From PWXP01 sp040772845 (lineage in GTDB: Bacteria > Planctomycetota > Planctomycetia > Pirellulales > Thermoguttaceae): a stretch of DNA of 64,000 nucleotides. The position numbers were made by a program, and so were the translations under genes. Under the pieces are notes generated by a model. It saw only the letters and a program-made list of their open reading frames with translations. It made no database searches and was not told where the DNA came from. Positions within the stretch are counted from its first letter, which is position 1; the number at the start of each line of letters is the position of its first letter. The stretch lies in assembly GCA_040772845.1 (NCBI GenBank), contig JAXGXG010000002.1:806001-870000 (forward strand), given 5' to 3'. Positions 8,744 through 18,235 of the stretch are shown in pieces.

Positions 8744-11700
8744 ATGCGCTGTTGCATTGACAGAAATCCAGCAAGGAACCCCGGGTGGTTCGGGGCTGTC
8801 GCGGTTGCGATAGCGATGGTGTTTCCGGGCGGTTCCACGTCGTTCGGGGGCGATTGGCCGATGTGGCGTTACGATTCGGGGCACACGGCTGCTTCGCCAC
8901 ACGATCTACCGGACTCGTTCCACTTGACCTGGATTCGTGAAGAGTCGCCCCGCGCGCCTGTGTGGGACGATCCGCTCAATCAGGACATGATGCCCTACGA
9001 CGCCATCTTCGAGCCGGTGGCGAGCGAGGGGAAGCTGTTCCTCGGGTTCAACGATACGGACAAGCTCATTGCACTCGATACCCGGACTGGGGAGGTGGTG
9101 TGGTCCTTCTACGCCGACGGTCCGGTCCGGTTTTCGCCCGTCGCTTTTGCGGGAAAGGTCTACTTTGTTGCCGACGACGGCTGCCTCTACTGTGTGCGGG
9201 CTTCCGACGGGCAGCTTGTGTGGCGGTTCCGTGGGGCGCCCTTGCCGCAAAAGGTGATTGGAAACGGCCGCCTGATTTCTGCCTGGCCGACACGAGGCGG
9301 ACCCGTTGAGCGCGACGGCGTGATCTACTTCGCCACAAGTATCTGGCCGTTCATGGGTACGTTCATCTATGCAATCGACGCCGAGACCGGCGACGTCCGG
9401 TGGATCAACGACAGCACGTCCGCCGATTTCATCAAACAGCCGCACGGCGCTCCGGCGTTTGCCGGCGTTGCGCCACAAGGGCAACTGGCCGCGACAGCCG
9501 AATGCCTGCTGGCGCCCGGTGGCCGATCGTTACCGGCGTGTTTCGATCGGAAGACCGGCCGGCAGAAGTACTTCGATTTCGGCGGCAAAGGACAGGGCGG
9601 GTCGTTCGTTGCCGCAAGCGAATCCCGCTATTTCGTCCATACACGCCGGCGCGCCACCATGGCCTTCACACTGGCGGACGGGCGCGATGACAAGTGGCAT
9701 CTCAACGAGCCGGTCCTTGCTGCCGATTATGTGTACGCCGCCAATACGCCGGGCGATGACGACGGGCAATCCGCGCCCGGCGTGATCCAGGCGTTCGATG
9801 CCGGCAAGCAACTGGTGTGGCAAGTCGAAGCCGACGGAAGCGGTGACCTGATCCGGGCAGGCAGGCGTCTCTACGCTGCCGGGCGTGGGGTACTGACGGC
9901 AATCGAACTGCCCAGCGGAGATGCGCCTGCGCGTGTGGCCTGGACGCAGCCGATCAAGGGGCCCGTGCGCCGGCTGCTGGCCGGTGACGGCATGCTGTTC
10001 GCCGTCACGGAAGATGGGCGAATTCTGGCCTTCGGCGGCGAGAAAGGGCCCGTAAAGTCGGTGCGCCGCCAGGTACATCCGAATGATCTCTCGCCGGACG
10101 ATGTCGCGAGAGGGGCCCGGCTCGTGCAGCAGACCGGGGCGCACGACGGCTATGCACTGTGGTTCGGCGCCGATGATTTGCCGCTGCTCGAAGGCGTATT
10201 GGCTGCGAGCGAATTGCATATGGTCGTCGTCGACCATGACCCTAAGCGTGTCGAACGGTTGCGCCGCCGGTTCGACGAGGCCGGTCTGTACGGCGATCGG
10301 GTCGTTGTGAGCGAGGGCCAACCTGCCGATTTCTTCGCGCCCCGCTATATGGCCAGCCTGATTGTCGTTGGGCCTTCCCTGCAAGGCGAACTGCCCGGGC
10401 TGCTGCCCGTACTGTACAAGTCGTTGCGTCCCTACGGCGGGAGACTGTGGATTCCGGCGGGTGAGGTTCAAGCAGCCGCATTGTCGAAGCAGGCGGAAGG
10501 GATGGAACTGCCTCGGGTCAAGTGGACCAGGACAGACGGTGCGTTGATCGTTGGTCGCGAAGGGCCGCTTCCCGGCGCTGCGCCCTGGACGCATCAATAC
10601 GGCAATATCGCCAATACGGTGAAGTCGGACGATCAGCGGGTCCGCCTGCCGCTGGGGCTCCTGTGGTTCGGCGGCAGTTCGAATATGGACGTACTGCCCC
10701 GCCACGGGCATGGTCCCAGCCCACAAGTGTTCGGCGGCCGGTTGTTTATTCAAGGAATGAACTCGCTGAGCGCCCGCGACGTCTATACCGGCCGCGTCTT
10801 GTGGAAACGCGAGTTCGAAGACCTGGGGACGTTCAATGTGTACTTTGACGACACCTATGCCGATACGCCGCTGAGCACCGCCTACAATCAGGTACACCTT
10901 CCCGGCGCCAACGCCCGCGGATCGAACTATGTAGTCACTCCGGAAGGTGTCTATCTGGTGATCGGCAGCCGATGCTTGCATTTGGATGCGGCGACCGGCC
11001 AGACGATTGGCGAGTTCCACCTGCCGGCCGATGGAACTCGTAAGCCGGAATGGGGCTTCGTTGGCGTGTACGGCAAACTGCTGCTGGCAGGCGTGGGATT
11101 CGGCGACTTCTCCGAGCGATTGGGGTACGAATACACGCCGGCAAGCAAGCGGGGAATGGCGTGGTCGCCGGATCGAAGCGCCAGCCTGGGGCTGAGTGCC
11201 TTCGATCGGCATACGGGCCGGGTACTCTGGAATGTCGACGCGACGCACAGCTTCCTCCACAATGCAATTGTGGCCGGCGCCGGCCGGATCTACTGCCTCG
11301 ACAAACTGCCCAGTCGGGTTGAGGGGCAGATCCGGCGCCGCGGCCGTGAACTGCCCGATTACCGGCTCGTTGCACTCGATGCCGCCACGGGCCAGATCCT
11401 CTGGGAACGGACCGATATCACCTTCGGGACGTGGCTGGGGTACTCTGCGGAGCATGACATACTATTGCAGGCGGGCGCCGCCGCCAGCGACCGCAGTCCG
11501 GACGAGACGGGAAAAGGCATGGCTACGTTTCGCGGCGCCGATGGATCGCTGTTGTGGGAGAATGCCAACCTGAGTTACGCCGGCCCCTGCATGATCCATA
11601 ACGACCTGATCATCACCAATACCCGCAGCTACAGTCCTTCACAGGGGGCGTTTCGCCTGAACGACGGAAACCCGGCGACCATTACCCATCCGATCACCGG

Positions 11701-13084
11701 GGAACCGGTCGCCTGGACCGTGATGCGCACCTACGGGTGCAATACGGCCGTCGCCAGCGAACACCTGCTGACGTTCCGGTCGGGCGCGGCCGGTTTCTAT
11801 GATTTGGACGGCCATGGCGGCACGGGCAACTTCGGCGGGTTCAAGTCGGGATGTACCTCGAACCTGATCGTGGCCGACGGCGTGCTCAATGCGCCGGATT
11901 ATACCCGCACGTGTACCTGTGCGTATCAGAACCAAACGTCGTTGGCGCTGGTTCATATGCCGGAACTGGACATGTGGACCTACAATACGTTCACGCTGAA
12001 AGAGCCGTGGCGCGCGCGTCATATGGGCGTCAACCTGGGCGCGCCGGGGAACCGGCGCGCTGACGACGGCGTTCTGTGGCTCGAGTATCCGCGTGCTGGC
12101 GGCACTTCACCGGAGGCGCCCGTCGAGATTGGCGGTGACGTGACCTACTTCTGTCATCACAGTTCCCGTGTTTCAGGCAGTGGACATGCTTGGGTAGCTG
12201 CTTCGGGGGCCGAAGGGATTACTTCGCTGACCGTGCGACTGGCCACCGAAGGACGGCAGGACGGACTCCAGGAAGTCGCCGTTACACATTCCCGCGACGA
12301 CGCCGAGGAAGATGCGAGCGGATCTGTGAGCTTGGGCAGTAGTGACCTTGAAATGACGCTGGATCGGTCGGAGCAGCAGGTTGGGGTTCGTTTTGCATCG
12401 GTACCGATTGGGCCGGGCACGAAGATCCGGCGCGCGTACATTCAATTCACCGCAAAACACACGTCCTCCGAACCTGCGAACCTGACGATCTCCGGTCAGG
12501 CGGCCGACGATGCGCCGCAATTCAATGGTGCTTCAAAGGGTATTTCCTCACGTCCCCGGACCAAGGCTAGCGTTTCCTGGAAGCCGTCGGACTGGAGTGG
12601 TTCAGACATGGGGGCCATTCAGCAGACACCCGACCTCATGCCCATCATCGAAGAGATTGTCGGCCGGCCCGGATGGAAAGAGGGTAATGCACTGGCACTG
12701 ATCGTGAGCGGGACGGGGAAGAGAGTGGCGTGGTCGTTCGATGGGAAGAAGGAGGGGGCGGCACGTCTGATGTTCGAACCCGAACAGCCAGCGGGCAAAG
12801 CGAACGGCGATGCCAAGTTGTACACCGTGCGGCTCCATTTCGCCGAATCGAATGAAGCGGTGCAGCCCGGACAGCGTGTCTTCCGCGTGACAGTCCAGGG
12901 TAAGACGGTACTGGACCGGTTCGATATCCGGGCCGAAGCCGGTAGCGCACGCCGCTCGGTCGTCAAGAAGTTTTCCGGAATTCCAGTCGATGGACTTCTT
13001 GCCATCGAACTGCAGCCCCTTTCCTCTGCATCGTTCAAACCCGTGCTCTGCGGTGTGGAGGCGATGCAGGAGGCGACTGATTAA
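8744..13084 (+). CDS. Giant secreted PQQ-propeller protein with embedded methyltransferase-like domain and C-terminal malectin domain
   Basis: 1446 aa. Three ATGs occur in a row (8738, 8741, 8744); AGGAG at 8733-8737 fits 8744 best. After a signal peptide the first PQQ-like beta-propeller (about residues 35-440) shows repeats such as LIALDTRTGEVVW and LYCVRASDGQLVW. Residues of about 445-600 form a Rossmann methyltransferase-like unit (VVVDHDPKRVERLRRRFDE, then AGLYGDRVVV) whose glycine-rich SAM loop is degenerate. A second propeller follows (LHLDAATGQTIGEF, LVALDAATGQILWE). Residues of about 1195-1345 resemble a DNRLRE/CBM96-like beta domain, and from 1357 (YTVRLHFAE) a malectin carbohydrate-binding domain ends the protein. 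Planctomycetes carry this architecture; the function is unknown, probably extracytoplasmic glycan binding or sensing. Confidence 0.85.
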   Translation: MRCCIDRNPARNPGWFGAVAVAIAMVFPGGSTSFGGDWPMWRYDSGHTAASPHDLPDSFHLTWIREESPRAPVWDDPLNQDMMPYDAIFEPVASEGKLFLGFNDTDKLIALDTRTGEVVWSFYADGPVRFSPVAFAGKVYFVADDGCLYCVRASDGQLVWRFRGAPLPQKVIGNGRLISAWPTRGGPVERDGVIYFATSIWPFMGTFIYAIDAETGDVRWINDSTSADFIKQPHGAPAFAGVAPQGQLAATAECLLAPGGRSLPACFDRKTGRQKYFDFGGKGQGGSFVAASESRYFVHTRRRATMAFTLADGRDDKWHLNEPVLAADYVYAANTPGDDDGQSAPGVIQAFDAGKQLVWQVEADGSGDLIRAGRRLYAAGRGVLTAIELPSGDAPARVAWTQPIKGPVRRLLAGDGMLFAVTEDGRILAFGGEKGPVKSVRRQVHPNDLSPDDVARGARLVQQTGAHDGYALWFGADDLPLLEGVLAASELHMVVVDHDPKRVERLRRRFDEAGLYGDRVVVSEGQPADFFAPRYMASLIVVGPSLQGELPGLLPVLYKSLRPYGGRLWIPAGEVQAAALSKQAEGMELPRVKWTRTDGALIVGREGPLPGAAPWTHQYGNIANTVKSDDQRVRLPLGLLWFGGSSNMDVLPRHGHGPSPQVFGGRLFIQGMNSLSARDVYTGRVLWKREFEDLGTFNVYFDDTYADTPLSTAYNQVHLPGANARGSNYVVTPEGVYLVIGSRCLHLDAATGQTIGEFHLPADGTRKPEWGFVGVYGKLLLAGVGFGDFSERLGYEYTPASKRGMAWSPDRSASLGLSAFDRHTGRVLWNVDATHSFLHNAIVAGAGRIYCLDKLPSRVEGQIRRRGRELPDYRLVALDAATGQILWERTDITFGTWLGYSAEHDILLQAGAAASDRSPDETGKGMATFRGADGSLLWENANLSYAGPCMIHNDLIITNTRSYSPSQGAFRLNDGNPATITHPITGEPVAWTVMRTYGCNTAVASEHLLTFRSGAAGFYDLDGHGGTGNFGGFKSGCTSNLIVADGVLNAPDYTRTCTCAYQNQTSLALVHMPELDMWTYNTFTLKEPWRARHMGVNLGAPGNRRADDGVLWLEYPRAGGTSPEAPVEIGGDVTYFCHHSSRVSGSGHAWVAASGAEGITSLTVRLATEGRQDGLQEVAVTHSRDDAEEDASGSVSLGSSDLEMTLDRSEQQVGVRFASVPIGPGTKIRRAYIQFTAKHTSSEPANLTISGQAADDAPQFNGASKGISSRPRTKASVSWKPSDWSGSDMGAIQQTPDLMPIIEEIVGRPGWKEGNALALIVSGTGKRVAWSFDGKKEGAARLMFEPEQPAGKANGDAKLYTVRLHFAESNEAVQPGQRVFRVTVQGKTVLDRFDIRAEAGSARRSVVKKFSGIPVDGLLAIELQPLSSASFKPVLCGVEAMQEATD

Positions 13085-13292
13085 CCCAGAGTATTCACAA
13101 CAGGTAGACAGGCAGGGTGGATCAAACAAGCCGCTTTCTTCGGTGGGGCATCGCGCAATGAATGAGGCGTGTTTCCAGGCGACCGGCTGTCGATCAGCTC
13201 GGTTGCGGCTTGTGTGGGGCTACCAACGAGCCGCGAGATCTCGCCCCACCTATGTTGATCAATAGCGCGGACCAGCAATTGCGAGGACCGAG

Positions 13293-14498
13293 ATGAGCCG
13301 CAGGCGTGCCGACGACGTGGGTTCTGCTCATAGCCGTACTGGCGCCGCCCCGCGCCGCGTGGCCATTCTTATGGGGCTTGACGTCGGCTGCTGCCGCAAC
13401 CTGATTCGCGGAATTCACGCGTACTCGCTCGAGAAGCGGGACTGGATCCTTCGGAACTCGCCGTGCGAAGCGAAAGTGATCCCGTGGGTGCGCGAGTGGA
13501 AGCCTGACGGTATTATCGCCACCGTGTTCGATCGGGAAGCGGCTCGGGCGCTGGTTCGCCTGCGGCGTCCCACCGTGGACACGGCATTTGCGGTGCGCGG
13601 CTTGAAATTCCCACTGGTCGACGTTGACCATGCGGCGGTGGGTCGGCTCGCGGCAGAACACTTGCTGGAGCTCGGCTACGTGCATTTCGGATTCCTGGGC
13701 AGCAAGACGGCCTGCTATTCCGAAGTCCGCGAGAGCAGCTTCGCCGAAGTCCTTGCAGCGGCCGGGCAGTCGCTATCGCGATGCCACGTCGAGTTCCTCT
13801 ACGAAGACTTTGCCACCAGTAGTTGGAAACGCGACGAGCCGAGAATCCTGCGATGGATGGACCAATTACCCAAGCCCGCGGCCGTGTTCGCCTGTAACGA
13901 TATTGCTGGCCGCGGGCTGATCGACATATGCGCGCAGCTCGGCTTGCGCGTACCGGAGCAGGTAGCCATTCTCGGCGCCGACGACGACGAACTGGAATCG
14001 CTACTGACGATCCCGCCACTGTCGAGCGTAGCCATTCCGGCCCGGCAGGTCGGGTATGAAGCCGCAGCCGTACTCGATCGGATGATGGCCGGAGAAGACG
14101 TCGAACCGCAACGATTTCTGCCGCCGTTTCGCGTCATCGTTCGGAAGTCGACCGACATGCGCGCGACTGACGACCCCTTCATTGCGGCGGCTCTGAGTTA
14201 CATCAGGGCGCACATCACCGAGGAGGTTCGGGTCACGGCGATTGCCACAGCGGCGGGCGTTGGGCGCCGCGAACTCGAACGGAGGTTCCGCAAGGCGCTC
14301 GGGTGTTCCGTGCTCGACGACATCCGCAGCGTCCGAATCCAACGCGTGAAGGAACTCCTGGCCGGGACCGATTTGGCGATGCCTGCCATCGCACGCCGGT
14401 CCGGATTCTCCAGCGCCGAGCGGATGGCTGTCGTCTTCCGCCAGATCGTTGGCATGACGCCCAAAGCCTATCGTCGCCATGCAGGCAGCCGAGGCTGA
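13293..14498 (+). CDS. XylR-type transcriptional regulator (LacI-like sensor + AraC HTH)
   Basis: 401 aa. N-terminal ~290 residues are a LacI/GalR-type sugar-binding domain lacking its own HTH (VAILMGLDVGCCRNLIRGI, DVDHAAVGRLAAEHLLELG, VFACNDIAGRGLID, VAILGADDDELESLLTIPPLSSV). The linker VIVRKSTDMRATDDPF leads to an AraC-family double HTH at residues of about 300-395 (ITEEVRVTAIATAAGVGRRELERRF, then MPAIARRSGFSSAERMAVVFRQ and GMTPKAYRRH). GAGGACCGAG precedes the ATG. It converges on the HEAT-repeat gene nine bases downstream. Its position beside the minus-strand group carrying the shared direct-repeat operator makes it the best local candidate regulator of that group; this is inference. Confidence 0.93.
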   Translation: MSRRRADDVGSAHSRTGAAPRRVAILMGLDVGCCRNLIRGIHAYSLEKRDWILRNSPCEAKVIPWVREWKPDGIIATVFDREAARALVRLRRPTVDTAFAVRGLKFPLVDVDHAAVGRLAAEHLLELGYVHFGFLGSKTACYSEVRESSFAEVLAAAGQSLSRCHVEFLYEDFATSSWKRDEPRILRWMDQLPKPAAVFACNDIAGRGLIDICAQLGLRVPEQVAILGADDDELESLLTIPPLSSVAIPARQVGYEAAAVLDRMMAGEDVEPQRFLPPFRVIVRKSTDMRATDDPFIAAALSYIRAHITEEVRVTAIATAAGVGRRELERRFRKALGCSVLDDIRSVRIQRVKELLAGTDLAMPAIARRSGFSSAERMAVVFRQIVGMTPKAYRRHAGSRG

Positions 14499-14507
14499 CC
14501 CGAGGTC

Positions 14508-16502
14508 TTACACGCCCTCCAGGTATCCCTTGGCGCGATCAACCGTTTCCGGATCCTTGCTGGTCTCCAGGACGCGGTTAAGGGCGTTGTTGAACTCATC
14601 GCGGTTGGGGTTTCTCAAAAAGCGATGGTGCGCCAAATCGACGATGGACCGGCATGCCTCTTGCGCGACCGGCGCCTCGGCGTCCAGCAGACTGACTAGC
14701 CACCGGAGGGTTTCCATGTCGCGCACCGTGCTGATCCGCTTGACCGCTAGCACCCGTTCTTCCGGCCGCTCGGCCAGCTTGTAAGCAGCCTGCAACATCT
14801 TGCGGGTTTCCGACTCCGGCCGATCACTTTCGAGACTGATGACACGGATGTATGCCCGCAGACTGCTGACGCGCGTCGCGGGCTGGTCGCCACCCTTTGC
14901 GAGTGCGGCCAGGCGGTCGGCCACCGCGGCGTCGGGCCAGTTGCACAGGGCGCGAACACCGGCGGCCTTCCGGTCGGCCTTCTCGCTTGCCAGGGCCTCG
15001 TCAATCTTGGCCAGGGCCGCCTCGCCACCGACACGGCCGAGCATGGACAGCAGCTTGTCGGTCGAGCCGCCGTCGGTCATGGCCGCAAGGATCGGCTTCA
15101 CCGTGTTGTCGGAACGTTTTGCGATTTCCAAGTACGTCGTTTCAAGCCGATCGCGGTGTTGCCCATCTTCGGTGGCCAGTACGGCGGCGACAAGCCCCGG
15201 CAGCGTGGTCTCGTCACCCAACTCGACGAGGGCGGACGATACGTCGCCGCGCAGCGATTCGTCATCTTCAATCCTTCCCAATTCCAGCAGGACGGGGATC
15301 GTGCCTGTCATACGACGCAGCACCACCAGATTCAGAAGCTCGGACCGCTTGCGCCCGTCCGATTCGCGCAGGCCCTTGACCACTGGCTTATCGACTAACG
15401 TACCGGGAAGAGATGTCAGGGCGGTGCTTGCAGCCTGCCTGATTAGCACGTCGCCGCCGAGAGCATCGATCAACAGTTGGACGGCCTCGGCATCGGCGAC
15501 ACGCCCAAGGGCCATAAGCCCGCGGATGCGGAGCGACGGATCGTCTTCTTGTCGAGCCGCTGCAAGGAGAATCGGCAGCGCCGCTGCACCGCCGCGTTCG
15601 GCAAGCACTTCGGCAAAACAGATTGCATCGCCCACCGGTTTGTCCTTGCACAAAGCCTGCAGCCACTCGGTCGTTTGCCCGTCGAGATGGTTGACCGCCA
15701 CCCGGCGTGCCGCCTGATCATCGCCTGCAAGCCATCTGGCAAGCAGCGCGGCTGGATCGGCCACAAGGCGAAGCTCCCCGGCTAGGGCGCCGCGTCGGAC
15801 CGGAGCGGGATAGTCTGCCTGGGCCAACGCGTCGAACACGGCGGTCGCCGCGGCCCGGTCGCCTTCTTCCAGGGCAATGAAGCCGCACGCGAGGTACGCA
15901 TGGGCGAAGGTAACATCGCGATCGGGCCCTGCGAGCCTCTTCAAGCAGGAAGTCGCCACGGCGCCGCCGATCCGTCCCAACGCGTGCGCGGCCGCCAGCC
16001 GGATGGTCGTATCGTCGTCGGCCGTAAGCGCCATGAGCGGACCAACAGCCTCGCGGTCGCCACGATTGGCCGTTGAATTGATCACTCCTAAGAGTGCAGG
16101 ACCTTTCAAGTCGGCCAGCGCATCACGCAGCGCCTTGCCGGCGGCCGGTGCGGGAATACGCTCGAGAGCGCCGCGAGCGAACTCGCAGAGCGCGTCGTCC
16201 TTGAGCATGCCGGCCAGTGCCGGCGCCTCGGGCTTGCCGCCGCACATACGCAAATAGATGGCGGCATGCTGCTTCCCGGCAAGGGTTGCCTCAGGGTCGG
16301 CCATGACGGCCAGAAGCTTTCCGGCCATTGCCGCCTGCCGTGCAGGATCGGCCATGGACCGCTCTACTTCGCGCTCGACGGCCAGCAGGCTCGCCTGATC
16401 CTGTCCGTACTGGTAATCGGCCAGCTCGGACAAGGCATCGACGGCCGGCGCAGGCGACGCCAGGATGGCCAGGGCAACAAGAGTCAACAGGGTGGGCTTC
16501 AT
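14508..16502 (-). CDS. Secreted HEAT-repeat protein
   Basis: 664 aa with signal peptide MKPTLLTLVALAILASPAPAV. The whole mature chain is alpha-helical HEAT/PBS-lyase-type repeats, for example DDTTIRLAAAHALGRIGGAVA, DPSLRIRGLMALGRVADAEA and DDESLRGDVSSALVELGDET, roughly 31-40 residues each. Such scaffolds mediate protein-protein contacts; in planctomycetes they often accompany Gfo/Idh/MocA oxidoreductases and secreted haem proteins, but here no cytochrome motif is present. It sits 115 bp downstream of the oxidoreductase gene on the same strand, with a palindromic repeat between them, and is probably co-transcribed from the operator-bearing promoter near 18151. Partner unknown. Confidence 0.85.
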   Translation of the reverse strand: MKPTLLTLVALAILASPAPAVDALSELADYQYGQDQASLLAVEREVERSMADPARQAAMAGKLLAVMADPEATLAGKQHAAIYLRMCGGKPEAPALAGMLKDDALCEFARGALERIPAPAAGKALRDALADLKGPALLGVINSTANRGDREAVGPLMALTADDDTTIRLAAAHALGRIGGAVATSCLKRLAGPDRDVTFAHAYLACGFIALEEGDRAAATAVFDALAQADYPAPVRRGALAGELRLVADPAALLARWLAGDDQAARRVAVNHLDGQTTEWLQALCKDKPVGDAICFAEVLAERGGAAALPILLAAARQEDDPSLRIRGLMALGRVADAEAVQLLIDALGGDVLIRQAASTALTSLPGTLVDKPVVKGLRESDGRKRSELLNLVVLRRMTGTIPVLLELGRIEDDESLRGDVSSALVELGDETTLPGLVAAVLATEDGQHRDRLETTYLEIAKRSDNTVKPILAAMTDGGSTDKLLSMLGRVGGEAALAKIDEALASEKADRKAAGVRALCNWPDAAVADRLAALAKGGDQPATRVSSLRAYIRVISLESDRPESETRKMLQAAYKLAERPEERVLAVKRISTVRDMETLRWLVSLLDAEAPVAQEACRSIVDLAHHRFLRNPNRDEFNNALNRVLETSKDPETVDRAKGYLEGV

Positions 16503-16553
16503 TGGGATGGGGTTCCTTTCTGCTCTTCTGTTTCCACACGCGGATTGCCAAGG

Positions 16554-16607
16554 TTGGAGTGCCGCCGTCAGGTGGTCTTCCCTTTCCGGCTAAAGCCGGG
16601 ACTCCAA
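16554..16607. repeat. Extragenic palindromic repeat
   Basis: TTGGAGT (16554-16560) pairs with ACTCCAA (16601-16607), and inside it CCGGC-TAAA-GCCGG (16586-16599) forms a second hairpin. The unit lies between two co-directional genes (oxidoreductase and HEAT protein), where it could protect or attenuate the upstream mRNA. It has the look of a REP-type dispersed element; copy number in the genome cannot be checked here. Confidence 0.6.
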
Positions 16608-16617
16608 CGAGCGGTTG

Positions 16618-17961
16618 TCAGATCGTGTACGGCTCGCGCATCGGGCGGGATCGCATGGCGTTGGCCTGGTCGTCGTCGAACGTCTCGGTTTCCCAATCCC
16701 AGCGGAGCTTGCGGCCAAGTCGCACCGTGATGTCGGCCACATTGCCGATGGTCGTCGCGCGATGCCCCTGCTCGAACGGGGCCATCGGCTCCTGCCGCGT
16801 TCGGATGCAGTGCAGCAGGTCGAGCGTGTGGCCGGTCATACCTTCGGCCGGGCTGACGTGCAGCCGCGTATCGGACGGCTTGAACTGGACGTTCCGCAGC
16901 GCGGGGTCAGACGCTTCGAAGCCGGGTCGGCTCCAGTTGACCTTGACCCAGCCCTCGTCGCCGATGAACCGGCAGCCGTTCGTTTGCTTCGAGTGATCGG
17001 TAAAATGCACCTTCAACCCGGACTCGTAGCCGAGCATGACGTCCCACCGGCAGCAGGTATCGGTCATGCCCTCGGCAGGGAACTCGCCCTTGCCCTCGAT
17101 GGTGAACGGTTTCGTCGTAATCTCCGGGCAGCCCCACTGGGCAATGTCGAGGAAGTGGACGCCCCAATTGGTGATGAAACCGGCACAATAGTGCGAAATC
17201 ATGTACATGGCCAGCCATTCGCACCGTTGCGTGTCGAACGGAATGAACGGTGCGGGACCGGTCCAGCGGTCGTAGTCGAACCCTTCGGGAGGATCGCACG
17301 GCGCGATGGTCGGATACTCGCGGCCGGATACGACCGAGACTTCGACGGTGTGGACTTTGCCGAGGTAGCCGTTGCGGGCCAGCTCGCACGCATGGCGCAC
17401 TCGGGCCATGCTTCGGCTGTGCGTGCCGGTCTGGAAGACCGTGCCGTATTGCTTGATGAGCTTGCGGAGCACCTGCCCCTCGGCGATGGTGCGCGTGATG
17501 GGCTTCTCGCCGTAGATGTCCTTGCCTGCCCGGATGGCGTCGGCGTAGATCACGCCGTGCCAGTGGTCCGGCGGCGTGAGGAGGACCGTGTCGATATCGT
17601 CGCGTGCGAGCAGTTCTCGATACTCGTGATAGGCCTCGCATCCCCGGTAGGAACCTGCCCCTGCATAATGCTTGTTACAGCGATCTTGCGCCAAAAGCAG
17701 CCTGGGCCGTCGCACGTCGCACACGGCCACCACCTGGCACTGCGGCGCGCCCAGGGCGATGCCGATGGCCGGCATGCCGCGCACACCGCAGCCGATGGCG
17801 CCCACAACAATGCGGTCGTTGGCCGCCGTATGGCCATCGCGCCCCAGTGCAGCCGCCGGGACGAACTGAGGAGTGCAAACGGCCACTGCACTGCCGGCCA
17901 GAAAGCGCCGGCGCGACAGGACGTCGCTTGTTGCTGCATCGATACGCTTCTTGCCATTCAC
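16618..17961 (-). CDS. Gfo/Idh/MocA-family oxidoreductase with Tat signal
   Basis: 447 aa from the GTG at 17961, chosen because CTCGGAGG lies seven bases upstream; a longer ATG frame to 18030 has no such site. The N-terminus carries a twin-arginine signal (LSRRRFLAGSAVAV). The Rossmann NAD(P)-binding domain follows (IVVGAIGCGVRG, VVAVCDVRRPR), with the family EKP motif in IYGEKPITRTIAEG. The C-terminal domain has the family substrate-domain pattern (HFLDIAQWGCPEITTKPFTIEG). Family members oxidise or reduce sugars and cyclitols in the periplasm or cytoplasm; substrate unknown. Operator copy A lies 225 bp upstream, suggesting XylR-type control. It is followed by the HEAT-repeat gene. Confidence 0.92.
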   Translation of the reverse strand: MNGKKRIDAATSDVLSRRRFLAGSAVAVCTPQFVPAAALGRDGHTAANDRIVVGAIGCGVRGMPAIGIALGAPQCQVVAVCDVRRPRLLLAQDRCNKHYAGAGSYRGCEAYHEYRELLARDDIDTVLLTPPDHWHGVIYADAIRAGKDIYGEKPITRTIAEGQVLRKLIKQYGTVFQTGTHSRSMARVRHACELARNGYLGKVHTVEVSVVSGREYPTIAPCDPPEGFDYDRWTGPAPFIPFDTQRCEWLAMYMISHYCAGFITNWGVHFLDIAQWGCPEITTKPFTIEGKGEFPAEGMTDTCCRWDVMLGYESGLKVHFTDHSKQTNGCRFIGDEGWVKVNWSRPGFEASDPALRNVQFKPSDTRLHVSPAEGMTGHTLDLLHCIRTRQEPMAPFEQGHRATTIGNVADITVRLGRKLRWDWETETFDDDQANAMRSRPMREPYTI

Positions 17962-18043
17962 GGGAAAGCCTCCGAGAGTCTTGGAATGCGGGAACGGTGT
18001 CCCGCGATGGTTGGTGTCGCATTCAGTCAATCGGTCATTTCAA

Positions 18044-18057
18044 ATCTCAAATCTGAA
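18044..18057. repeat. Short heptamer repeat (ATCTCAA, ATCTGAA)
   Basis: Two tandem heptamers (18044-18050 and 18051-18057) match the three-copy ATCTCAA tract at 21540-21560. Both lie in intergenic positions of the same minus-strand group. The function is unknown; these resemble short tandemly repeated sequences of other bacteria. Confidence 0.5.
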
Positions 18058-18150
18058 ACTCGCATTGTCGGACCCAGCCGACGGGATGGACCCCATTGGC
18101 GGTTAGGGCCAGGCGCACAAGGCCTGTGTCGAAGCCTCGCGTCTCAACCT

Positions 18151-18216
18151 AATCTACGCGGAAGCTCCGGGCGAACACCAGACCTTTTTGCGGCCGAAGT
18201 TCTGTTGTTTTGCGAC
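18151..18216 (-). promoter_or_regulatory. Operator copy A and -10-like box upstream of the oxidoreductase gene
   Basis: On the minus strand, GTCGCAAAACAA starts at 18216 and a second CCGCAAAA half-site follows with a 22-bp period, ending at 18186. After 29 further bases comes TAGATT (18156-18151), a -10-like hexamer. The same arrangement recurs at 20817-20752 and 23476-23409. Two direct half-sites two helical turns apart are what AraC-family dimers bind. The site would be centred well upstream of -35 on a promoter for the gene starting at 17961. Binding protein inferred to be XylR-type. Confidence 0.65.
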
Positions 18217-18235
18217 AGCGGCCCGAACCGATGGA

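Noticed and set aside
9530..11455. 641-codon minus-strand ORF
   Set aside because: Antisense shadow of the PQQ-propeller gene, caused by high-GC codon use; no recognisable motif.
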